Shown: in pieces, positions 34,944 to 42,486 of the stretch
Layout: the number at the start of each line of letters is the position of its first letter
Numbering within the stretch: the stretch's first letter is position 1
DNA from: Vibrio superstes
GTDB taxonomy: Bacteria; Pseudomonadota; Gammaproteobacteria; Enterobacterales; Vibrionaceae
NCBI RefSeq assembly: GCF_003569005.1
Contig: NZ_BCUR01000001.1
Coordinates: 811,893-875,892 of the forward strand
Length of the DNA stretch: 64,000 nt
Reading direction: 5' to 3'
Translations under genes and position numbers: made by a program
The notes under the pieces: model-generated
Databases searched by the model: none
What the model was told of the DNA's origin: nothing
What the model saw: the letters and a program-made list of their open reading frames with translations, nothing else

Positions 34944-34990
34944 ATGGGAAAGTGCACTTTCCTATATTTGAGAAAGTTATTTCAACTTTC
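34944..34990. promoter_or_regulatory. Operator motif B in divergent reductase/nitroreductase promoter
   Basis: The perfect 16-bp palindrome GGAAAGTGCACTTTCC (34947-34962) overlaps the element ACTTTC-N10-GAAAGT (34956-34977). A further half-site, AACTTTCA, follows at 34983-34990. The tandem half-sites look like a LysR-type recognition/activation region serving both divergent genes. Confidence 0.65.
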
Positions 34991-35083
34991 ACTATCTAAT
35001 CAATATTATTTTTAAGTTTAAACTTCACTCCATCGAATACCAGGCTGAACAGATCAGCACTGTAAACCAACCGGAGATAAACA

Positions 35084-35713
35084 ATGAATATCACAAACAG
35101 CACAGGCATACTGGACACCATTAATTCACGTCGTTCTATTAACAACTTCAATTCAACCAAAACGATTACTGAAGCAAAAATCAATGAATTAATACGCTAC
35201 ACAACCAAAGCACCTACTGCCTTTAACGTACAAAACTGGCATTTTGTTGCTGTCCATACTTCTGAACAAAAAACGAAACTTAAAAACTTGGCTTATGGTC
35301 AACAAAAGGTAGAGGATGCTGCTGTTACCTTTATTGTTTCAGGGCTTCTAGAACCACAAAACTTGATTAAACATTCACTCGATTCTTCTTTGAAAGACAA
35401 TGTGCTGTCTCAAGAAATGGTAGATGGTTGGATCAACGCTGTGAGTAATATGTACAGTGATAACCCTATTTTACAGCGTGATGAAGCGATTCGTTCTGCG
35501 TCATTAGCTGCAATGACGATGATGCTTTCTGCAGAGGCTATGGGAATGGTCTCTTGTCCTCTGATTGGATTTGACCCTAATGGCGTGAAAGAAGCATTTT
35601 CTTTACCGGAGTTGGCTGTACCTGCAATGCTAATTACGGTCGGTTTTGAAGCGGATGGCAACTGGCCTCAAAAACCACGCATAGACAATACTGAAGTCTT
35701 AACTATTGTGTAA
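35084..35713 (+). CDS. Nitroreductase family protein (FMN oxidoreductase)
   Basis: The 209-aa protein starts at ATG 35084 after CCGGAG. FMN-contact elements are NSRRSINNF near the start, TKAPTAFNVQNWHFVAV, and the C-terminal AMGMVSCPLIGFDP...AMLITVGFEA. It reduces nitroaromatics or quinones with NAD(P)H as an FMN-bound dimer. It is divergent from yqjG with operator B between them. The physiological substrate is unknown. Confidence 0.9.
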   Translation: MNITNSTGILDTINSRRSINNFNSTKTITEAKINELIRYTTKAPTAFNVQNWHFVAVHTSEQKTKLKNLAYGQQKVEDAAVTFIVSGLLEPQNLIKHSLDSSLKDNVLSQEMVDGWINAVSNMYSDNPILQRDEAIRSASLAAMTMMLSAEAMGMVSCPLIGFDPNGVKEAFSLPELAVPAMLITVGFEADGNWPQKPRIDNTEVLTIV

Positions 35714-35754
35714 CGCTACAAGAGTCAGATACTTCCTAAAACGCTTATAATCTT

Positions 35755-35797
35755 GCAACACTGTATTGCCATCAATGAGTAAGTAATACAGTGTTGC
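35755..35797 (+). terminator. 13-bp perfect inverted repeat after nitroreductase
   Basis: GCAACACTGTATT / AATACAGTGTTGC with a 17-base loop lies 40 bases after the stop. There is no T-run, so it may be an mRNA-stabilising or weak terminator hairpin between convergent genes. Confidence 0.55.
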
Positions 35798-35906
35798 CAC
35801 TGACATTAAAGTCTAAATTTTTAGGGCTAGATATGTTTAGTAAAAACGACTAGGTAAGGATATCGAGGGCTACTCAAGGCTAGACCTGATTTGAATAGTA
35901 ACGGGG

Positions 35907-37076
35907 TTACGCAGGTGTGGAAGCTGTTTTAAAATTGAGCTTAAAGAATATAACGGCTCCTAGATTTAGTGCTGCTAGCGCGAATAGTGTCAGGGTATAG
36001 TCGCCATAAAGTTGTTGAGATATATCAACCATAAAATGTGCAAGGTAGCTTGCTATGGCCGCAGCAATGCTCGTCACTCCCCAATTTATCCCAAAGTGTT
36101 TTAGTCCAAATCTATTTGCAACTAACGCGGGAAGCAAACCAAACGCACCTCCGAAACAATATCCAGCGACTAAGACCCCAAGTGTAATGGAAGCATACGA
36201 CTGATAATTGGAGAAAAATATTAGGTTCAGTATTTGAACGAGAAGCAATGTAAGCACGGTTGCTGAGTCCCCCATTTTACCGACTAAAAATCCACTTGAT
36301 AGTCTGCCACAGAAGTTTGCAACGGCGAGTAGAGAGGTAAGATAAAAAAGGTTGGGGAATGACGTCAATGAGTGTGCAATATTGATGACATTGCCAATGA
36401 ACATAAAAGCAGTCGCCATGACAGCGAGTTTCGCTATGCAGATCGCATAAAAGGCTCTACTTTTCAGGGTTTTAAACAAAGGGCTATCAGCTTCACTGTT
36501 ATTGATAACAGTTGTGTTACTTCTTTTTGCATTACCTGTTAACTTCCAGGCGATAGGAAATATGATGATAAAAGTAAACACACCAAGCCACTCCAAAGAA
36601 GGATAGAGCCCGAAGTTATTAAATAGAAAGTTTAATAGAGGTGCAAAGAATAAAGGACTAAGTGCAAATCCAGATACAATAAGCCCACTAGCTTTGGACC
36701 TTTTTATCGGCTTTGTTGAAAGTAAGACTGTAGGCAGGATGCTGGATAAACATAAGCTAGTTCCAATTCCAGAAATCAAACTAAATGTAATAATTAATTC
36801 AAAACTGGTTGAAGTGAAACCTGATAAAAAGACACCTAGAGAAAACAAAGCTACGCCAGAACACAATGTTAACCTACCACCCAATTTATCACGCATTCCG
36901 CCAGTGACAACCGAGAGTATAGATGTCAACGACGCATGTGCTGCAAATGGGGCATTTGCTTCTGTGATAGTCCATCCCCAATTAGAAATCAGCTGATGTG
37001 AAATGACACTCCACGCATAAACGACACCGATAAAAAAATTGACGACAAAACCATACATTACCAAGCGGTTTGGCAT
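35907..37076 (-). CDS. MFS transporter, oxalate/formate-antiporter (OFA) family
   Basis: The 389-aa protein starts at ATG 37076 after AGGGAG. It has twelve membrane helices, and the N-terminal signature NFFIGVVYAWSVISHQL and loop GGMRDKLGGRLTLCSG are typical of OFA/YhjX-type MFS proteins. It probably exports or exchanges a small carboxylate; the substrate is not decidable. It is convergent with the nitroreductase and divergent from the LysR pair. Confidence 0.85.
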   Translation of the reverse strand: MPNRLVMYGFVVNFFIGVVYAWSVISHQLISNWGWTITEANAPFAAHASLTSILSVVTGGMRDKLGGRLTLCSGVALFSLGVFLSGFTSTSFELIITFSLISGIGTSLCLSSILPTVLLSTKPIKRSKASGLIVSGFALSPLFFAPLLNFLFNNFGLYPSLEWLGVFTFIIIFPIAWKLTGNAKRSNTTVINNSEADSPLFKTLKSRAFYAICIAKLAVMATAFMFIGNVINIAHSLTSFPNLFYLTSLLAVANFCGRLSSGFLVGKMGDSATVLTLLLVQILNLIFFSNYQSYASITLGVLVAGYCFGGAFGLLPALVANRFGLKHFGINWGVTSIAAAIASYLAHFMVDISQQLYGDYTLTLFALAALNLGAVIFFKLNFKTASTPA

Positions 37077-37366
37077 TGAAACTCCCTAGTAAAGAACCCT
37101 AGTCTTCTAACTAGAATCTTTTGTTAAGATAATCAGCTTGTTACCAAAAAGCAACTCACCGATAACATTTCAACATTACCCTACACCCACTGCTCGAGAT
37201 AGCACCGTGATCTATAGGCCCTCCTTAGCAAGCACTTTAGCTTCAATATTTGTTATTTGAGCAAGATACTCGGTCTAAAAAGGTCTTAACAATACCTTGA
37301 ATTACCTTTATTTTCGGGAAAGTAGACCTATTCTTAAGTTTATTAAGTACAAATTTAGGAGTAAAA

Positions 37367-38254
37367 GTGGACCTCAATAGCCTAAAAACATTCACTGAAG
37401 TTGTCGTTCAAGGCAGTTTTTCTGCTGCATCCAAAAGTCTAGCGATGCCTGTTTCAACTGTAAGTCGAAAGATCAGTGAACTTGAGGAAGCCTTAGGGCA
37501 ACGCTTAATGGAGCGCTCTACTCGCAGCCTAAGATTGACTGAGGCCGGTGAAACTTTATACCAATATGCACAGCGCAGTGTTGAAGAAATGGAAGCTGGA
37601 ATTTCGGCACTACAGAAACAGCAGGATCAAGTAGAAGGTACTCTAAGGGTTGCATTGCCGCCTAATTTTGAGGTCACTTGGGAAGCCATTAAGGCTTTCA
37701 CAGATAAGTATCCAAAGGTAAAGTTGCAATTGCTCGGGATAACGCGGGATATAGACCCAATCAGTGACAATATAGATATCGTCATTCAATACAACGCCAG
37801 CCAAAACCCTTCATTGATCAGCCGTAAACTGGCGACTATAAGTCCAATTCTTGTGGCTTCGCGTCGTTATGTTGAGCTACACGGTAAACCCAATGCAATC
37901 GCCGATCTTAACAACTTCCAATGTTTAGCACGCGGAAATCCGGGTGATGAGTCATTTTGGACAATGGATAATGAAAAGGTTTATTTTGAGGCAGCAATTT
38001 CATCCAACGAGTTTAGATTTCTCCGTTTTCTTGTTGGACAAGATTGCGGTATAGCGCAGCTTCCCCCCTTCTTTTGCAAAAGAGAAATAGACAATGACGA
38101 GTTTGTAGAAATCCTACCAGAGTGCTCTTCACCGATTGTTGATATCCATCTTATTTATACCAGTAGGAAGCATCTATCCAGAGTAGTAAGAGCCTTTATC
38201 GATCATAGTATTGAGTTTAGCCAAAATGAACAATCTGAATATTGGCAATCATAA
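37367..38254 (+). CDS. LysR family regulator, first of tandem pair
   Basis: The 295-aa protein starts at GTG 37367 after AGGAG. The winged helix at residues 1-60 (GSFSAASKSLAMPVSTVSRK) and the linker helix RSLRLTEAGETLYQYAQRS belong to the AaeR/CrgA-like branch. A LysR effector domain follows. It is close to the next gene along its whole length, so the two are tandem duplicates. Partial operator sequence (CGGGAAAGT) lies about 45 bases upstream. It is a likely regulator of the hydrolase/reductase/pirin genes around it. Confidence 0.85.
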   Translation: MDLNSLKTFTEVVVQGSFSAASKSLAMPVSTVSRKISELEEALGQRLMERSTRSLRLTEAGETLYQYAQRSVEEMEAGISALQKQQDQVEGTLRVALPPNFEVTWEAIKAFTDKYPKVKLQLLGITRDIDPISDNIDIVIQYNASQNPSLISRKLATISPILVASRRYVELHGKPNAIADLNNFQCLARGNPGDESFWTMDNEKVYFEAAISSNEFRFLRFLVGQDCGIAQLPPFFCKREIDNDEFVEILPECSSPIVDIHLIYTSRKHLSRVVRAFIDHSIEFSQNEQSEYWQS

Positions 38255-38268
38255 TAGGTACTTTTTTA

Positions 38269-39171
38269 ATGGATTATAATGCAGCAAGAATATACGTAAG
38301 TGTTGTAGAGCAAGGCAGCTTTTCCGGAGCTGCCAAAGTGCTGAATACCCCTGTATCTACAGTTAGCCGAAAAGTCAGTGAATTAGAAGCACAGCTAGAA
38401 TTGCGTTTGTTGGAACGCTCAACCCGACAACTCAGACTAACAGAGGCTGGGCAGGTGTTTTACGAACATGCTCAACGCAGTATCGTAGAGGCTGAAGCTG
38501 GTATTTTAGCCTTAGACAGCCAACAACAAAATTTGAAAGGAACATTGCGCTTGTCCATCATGCACAATTTTGAGTCCATGTGGCCAATTTTGAAAAGCTT
38601 TCAAGAGCAGTATCCTAAGGTTAATATAGAAGTTCGCGACCACCATGGTTTTATCGATTTTGTTGCTGATGGCGTTGATGTTGCGATCGTTACCGTCCCT
38701 ATCCAAAACCCCAATTACGTTGTAAGAGAAATAGCAGTAGCAGATCGAGTATTGGTCGCAACCAAAGAGTATTTAAGTCACCACGGAACACCAACACACC
38801 CAGATGAACTGGTTGATCACTCTTGTTTGTCTATTGGTAGCGTGAATCAAGATGTTACCTGGACATTTGACGGTAAGTCTTACCCAATAAGGCCTAAGTT
38901 GAAAGCCAGCAATATTCGAATGGTTAAATACTTTGCTTTGCAAGGAATAGGCATAGCCAATATCCCGCCAGCACTATGCAAAACTGAGTTAGAGAGTGGT
39001 CAACTTATTGAGCTCTTTAAACCTGAAGATGGTAGGGGCATAACATTCAAGCTTGTTTACCCAAGTCGCAGGCTCCTTTCTAGCATCACTAGGACTTTTA
39101 TCGACCATTTCCTAGCCGAAATTGAAAACAAAGAGGGTAAAGATTGGTTTAGATCAGTAGATATGCCGTAG
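38269..39171 (+). CDS. LysR family regulator, second of tandem pair
   Basis: ATG 38269, 14 bases after the first LysR stop, was chosen over an upstream in-frame codon because it gives the standard N-terminus MDYNAARIYVSVVEQGSFSG. The protein is 300 aa, with winged helix PVSTVSRKVSELEAQLELRL and effector domain. It is a paralogue of the 37367 product and is co-transcribed with it. Two co-expressed LysR paralogues may form heteromers or respond to different effectors; this is inference. Confidence 0.85.
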   Translation: MDYNAARIYVSVVEQGSFSGAAKVLNTPVSTVSRKVSELEAQLELRLLERSTRQLRLTEAGQVFYEHAQRSIVEAEAGILALDSQQQNLKGTLRLSIMHNFESMWPILKSFQEQYPKVNIEVRDHHGFIDFVADGVDVAIVTVPIQNPNYVVREIAVADRVLVATKEYLSHHGTPTHPDELVDHSCLSIGSVNQDVTWTFDGKSYPIRPKLKASNIRMVKYFALQGIGIANIPPALCKTELESGQLIELFKPEDGRGITFKLVYPSRRLLSSITRTFIDHFLAEIENKEGKDWFRSVDMP

Positions 39172-39272
39172 GTGCTCTTCAACGAGGAAGCCGCATTTTT
39201 TCTAGTTTAGTCGAAGCTAAGCGTGAAAATATTCGAGATTTAGGTGCAGGTAACCTTGATTGGTTAAAGTAA
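39153..39272 (+). pseudogene. Possible gene fragment (C-terminal remnant)
   Basis: The open stretch reads RYAVGALQRGSRIFSSLVE and AKRENIRDLGAGNLDWLK before TAA 39270. It has protein-like composition and no start codon. It overlaps the end of the LysR gene in another frame. It may be the last 30-odd codons of a deleted gene; I do not recognise the family. Confidence 0.2.
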
Positions 39273-39386
39273 TACAGGGAATTCAGCAATGAGATCCCCC
39301 TAGTTCAGATCATAAGTAGAATATCAGCCAAGTAATTATGAAGGTACTTGGCCTGATGAATGCAGAGATTTTAACCACAGTGCTCA

Positions 39387-40082
39387 TTAAGTTAAGCTAA
39401 ATATCAATGCCTTAATATTACTATCGCTATTATTCTGGAAATCTAATTTTGATTCAGATGTAATCTTGGCACCATCTCCATTTTGAAGAAGCAAACCATT
39501 CAGTGTTACGGGGCCTTCTATGATCTGAAGATACGCTCGACGATTAGGATCAAGGCTCATCGATAACGAACCCTGCCCGTTGAGAATCAGCTGAGATAAT
39601 GTCATATCTTGTTTAATCTTAAGAGTTTCATTGGCACCATCAGGCGTCACAATTGCAGTGATCCCTTGTTTCGGCCTAAACGCCCTCTGTTGATAGGATG
39701 GTGTGCCACCCGTTGTATTTGGCTCGATCCAGATTTGGATGAATCGTAGATCATCGTCCGAAGAGCCATTGTATTCACTATGGACAATCCCTTTCCCAGC
39801 AGACATCAATTGAAATTCACCTGGTGAAAGAGAACGAACATTCCCTTGATTATCCTTATGCTCTATTTTTCCAGCAATAACCATGCTGATGATTTCCATA
39901 TCTTTATGGGGATGAGAGGGAAAGCCAGTCCCAGCTGAGACAAGGTCGTCATTCAGAACTCTCAAGCTGGAATACCCCATATGATTTGGGTCGTAGTAAT
40001 TACCAACAGAAAATGTATTTCGGCTAGTTAACCAACCCCAATCATTCAGACCACGATCGTCTGATTTTCTCACTTCAATCAT
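39387..40082 (-). CDS. Pirin family protein (YhhW-like)
   Basis: ATG 40082 follows GGAG and begins MIEVRKSDDRGLNDWGWLTS, the normal pirin N-terminus. The 231-aa bicupin has metal ligands in GFPSHPHKDMEIIS (two His) and IVHSEYN (His, Glu), and the Pirin_C half follows. E. coli YhhW is a quercetin 2,3-dioxygenase in vitro. It lies 60 bases after hydrolase copy 2 on the same strand, a probable operon. Confidence 0.88.
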   Translation of the reverse strand: MIEVRKSDDRGLNDWGWLTSRNTFSVGNYYDPNHMGYSSLRVLNDDLVSAGTGFPSHPHKDMEIISMVIAGKIEHKDNQGNVRSLSPGEFQLMSAGKGIVHSEYNGSSDDDLRFIQIWIEPNTTGGTPSYQQRAFRPKQGITAIVTPDGANETLKIKQDMTLSQLILNGQGSLSMSLDPNRRAYLQIIEGPVTLNGLLLQNGDGAKITSESKLDFQNNSDSNIKALIFSLT

Positions 40083-40142
40083 TAGTTTTCTCCACAGAAA
40101 TAAGGGTGGATGACCCAAAGGTCATCCACATCTCAATTATGT

Positions 40143-41060
40143 TTATTTCGCGTCTACTTCTTCTAGGAAGTCTTCTAGCACTTCATTGAATTGCTCAGGA
40201 CGCTCCCAGAACATCGCGTGTTTGCCAAAGTAAGCCGTTGATGCGTTTGGAGTGTTTTTCTCAATCCACTGCTCTGCTACTGGTTTCCACTCTTCACGCA
40301 CTACCCATGCCATTGGTTTTTCGGCATCAAATGTTTGTGCTTCGACTGTGTAATCAAGATAGAAACCCGTTGCGTTCAATGTTGCGCCTGCTGATGCAGA
40401 AGATTGATGCGCCAAGTCTTTCCAGAACTTCATTGCCGCTTTGTTTTCTGTGTCTTCTAGCATCCATGGAACAAATACGTCAATCAGTGCATTTTTGTCC
40501 TCTAAGATAGTCGTTGTTGACCAATTTGAACGGCCATCTGAATCATCACGTAGGTACCAAGTAAAGTCTGCATAGCTTTTGCTCGCAATCTTTGGAGAAG
40601 CATCTATGAGCATCAGACCATTTAGGTTGTCATTCCCAAATTGATGAACGTAAGACAGGGTTTCTGCTACACCGTAAGACCAACCAACCAAGGTCACGTC
40701 ATCCAACTCTAGCTTTTCCATGAATGCGGCTAAATCACGGCCGTGTTGTTGGTAAGTGTTACCTTCAATGGTCTTAGTTGTTAGACCTTGGCTACGAGGT
40801 GAATAAGCGATAGCTGTGTACTCATCTGAACCCTCAAAGTGTTCTAATTGCTTTTCAAATGCGTTTGCTGACATCAGCCAACCTGGAGTGAATACGATAA
40901 CCTTGTCACCGTGGCCTGCTGTCTCGTAGTGCATGGTTAGCTCTGGGCTGATTTTTACGTATTCTGCTTGCGCTGCTGTTGCACTTAATGCGATAGCACC
41001 GAACAGAAGGCCTTTTCCGAAAGTAGTCATTGCTTTAGAAGAAAGTGTTGTCATGTTCAT
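40143..41060 (-). CDS. Secreted alpha/beta hydrolase, copy 2
   Basis: Same signal peptide, GWSYG elbow and overall fold as copy 1 at 32787-33704. The two proteins differ only at M/L (KFWKD-x-AHQ), A/V (YT-x-EAQ) and in the last residues (EDFLEEVDAK against ENFLDTIETE). ATG 41060 is used for the same reason as in copy 1. Unlike copy 1 it is followed by a pirin gene. A related 22-bp operator lies 113-134 bases upstream. Confidence 0.85.
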   Translation of the reverse strand: MNMTTLSSKAMTTFGKGLLFGAIALSATAAQAEYVKISPELTMHYETAGHGDKVIVFTPGWLMSANAFEKQLEHFEGSDEYTAIAYSPRSQGLTTKTIEGNTYQQHGRDLAAFMEKLELDDVTLVGWSYGVAETLSYVHQFGNDNLNGLMLIDASPKIASKSYADFTWYLRDDSDGRSNWSTTTILEDKNALIDVFVPWMLEDTENKAAMKFWKDLAHQSSASAGATLNATGFYLDYTVEAQTFDAEKPMAWVVREEWKPVAEQWIEKNTPNASTAYFGKHAMFWERPEQFNEVLEDFLEEVDAK

Positions 41061-41139
41061 AATAAACCTCAAAATGTATTTAATTAGATAGAAGAGAATT
41101 TGTTGTCTCTTGGGAACGGGGTGTATTAAAACTCATCTT
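40163..41139. repeat. 977-bp direct repeat, copy 2
   Basis: Ungapped match to 32807-33783 in the same orientation, 7356 bases apart. Beyond 41139 the sequences stay similar but diverge (TTGATTAGAT..., then operator C). Confidence 0.95.
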
Positions 41140-41172
41140 GAGTGCTTTGATTAGATGCCAATATTCAAAATG

Positions 41173-41194
41173 ACTTTCTCATATCTGGGAAGAT
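41173..41194. promoter_or_regulatory. Operator motif C
   Basis: ACTTTCTC-ATATCT-GGGAAGAT, 16 of 22 positions as in motif B, upstream of hydrolase copy 2. Confidence 0.55.
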
Positions 41195-41437
41195 AATATT
41201 TATATTAACCTTCGGTTTTATTCACTATGGGTTAATAGATACCTTGCTTCATTCATTGGCTAAATGACATTTAAGACTATAATCAATAAAAACAATAGGT
41301 TAGATAGCATTATTATTATTCCAATTCCGAGAAAATAGTATTTGTCTGAGTAAGCTTATAAATCCCTCTATATAACGCTACCTAATAATCAAAGATTAAC
41401 TTCTATTTCTAGCTTGAATTTCAGTAATCAAAATCTC

Positions 41438-41459
41438 TCTTTTCTATATATGGGAAAGT
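41438..41459. promoter_or_regulatory. Operator motif D
   Basis: TCTTTTCTATAT-ATGGGAAAGT, 18 of 22 positions as in motif B, 110-131 bases upstream of the second pirin gene. Confidence 0.55.
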
Positions 41460-41568
41460 TATTTTCAAATAGAGTAACTAGTTTCAATTTTTAATCAGAA
41501 TATAATTCGCTCCGTTATCAATACCTACACATGAAAAATCAGACAAAACTGATTTCTGGAGCAGCAAA

Positions 41569-42420
41569 ATGAACAAGACAAGAACACTTATTCGCACACT
41601 AAACGCACAGAAAACCTCTGATGGTGCCGGCGTAAATATTCAACGTATCCCTGGGTTTAATATTAAGGAGTTTTCACCATTTCTAATGATCGATGAGCTT
41701 CGTTCTGACGACAGCCAGGACTACGTTGGGGGATTCCCATCGCACCCACACCGAGGTATAGAAACCTTTTCCTACATGCTTAAAGGCCATTTTCAGCATA
41801 AAGATAGCCTTGGCAATTCTGGTGAACTGCGCAGTGGTGGGGTTCAATGGATGGCTTCCGGTAAAGGCATTATTCATAGTGAGATGCCGATGATGGAAGA
41901 AGGTGAGCTTCATGGTTTTCAGATCTGGATTAACCAACCATCAGCTGATAAGAAATCACGTGCACAATACGCTGATTTCCAACCTGAAATGGTCGTAACT
42001 CATACAAGTAATGAAATGGGAGTTGCACGTGTTCTTGCTGGTGAAAGCCAAATAAATGGAACAAATATAAAGAGCAATCTAGATAAAACAGGGGCTCCAG
42101 TCAGTGTGATTGATTGGCAAAGTCATAAGGGGCAATTCATCTCAGTAGCCCACGACCCTAATTTCAACGTCATGGTTTATGTCTATCAAGGATCTATCCA
42201 GATTGATGGTAAAACTCTCACTCAGGGTCAACTTGGATTTCTAAGTGCAGGTGATATCACTACTTTAGGTTCAACTGAGAGCTCTGGCGCCTTAATTCTT
42301 GCGGGTCAACCGATTAACGAACCTGTTGTTCACTACGGTCCATTTGTGATGAATAGCATGGAAGAGATCAACCAAGCTGTTGAAGATTACAACAAGGGTC
42401 TTTTCGAAACCTACCGATAA
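41569..42420 (+). CDS. Pirin family protein
   Basis: The 283-aa protein starts at ATG 41569 after GGAG. The bicupin has metal-site residues in GFPSHPHRGIETFSY and KGIIHSEMP; the Pirin_C domain is at about residues 175-280. It is longer than the 39387 pirin and belongs to the PA2418/YhaK-like branch. It is divergent from the hydrolase-pirin operon, with operator D in its promoter. Pirins act as quercetinases or as redox-sensing cofactors; which applies is unknown. Confidence 0.9.
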   Translation: MNKTRTLIRTLNAQKTSDGAGVNIQRIPGFNIKEFSPFLMIDELRSDDSQDYVGGFPSHPHRGIETFSYMLKGHFQHKDSLGNSGELRSGGVQWMASGKGIIHSEMPMMEEGELHGFQIWINQPSADKKSRAQYADFQPEMVVTHTSNEMGVARVLAGESQINGTNIKSNLDKTGAPVSVIDWQSHKGQFISVAHDPNFNVMVYVYQGSIQIDGKTLTQGQLGFLSAGDITTLGSTESSGALILAGQPINEPVVHYGPFVMNSMEEINQAVEDYNKGLFETYR

Positions 42421-42438
42421 AGCTAGCACTGCCGGACG

Positions 42439-42468
42439 ACCAGTAGCATTCACCGCTGCCGGTTTTTT
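42439..42468 (+). terminator. Terminator of second pirin gene
   Basis: ACCAGTAG / CTGCCGGT stem with one mismatch and one wobble, followed by six T. Confidence 0.7.
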
Positions 42469-42486
42469 ATAGCTTGGAGAATACTT

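Larger units (their letters stand above)
41061..41568. other. Divergent regulatory region, hydrolase 2 / pirin 2
   Basis: About 500 AT-rich bases without a gene contain operator motifs C (41173-41194) and D (41438-41459), one near each divergent gene. Confidence 0.6.

Noticed and set aside
35755..35797. Inverted repeat as an integron attC site
   Set aside because: It lacks the R-box core GTTRRRY pairing and an adjacent cassette or integrase. It is a simple 13-bp perfect hairpin after a gene.
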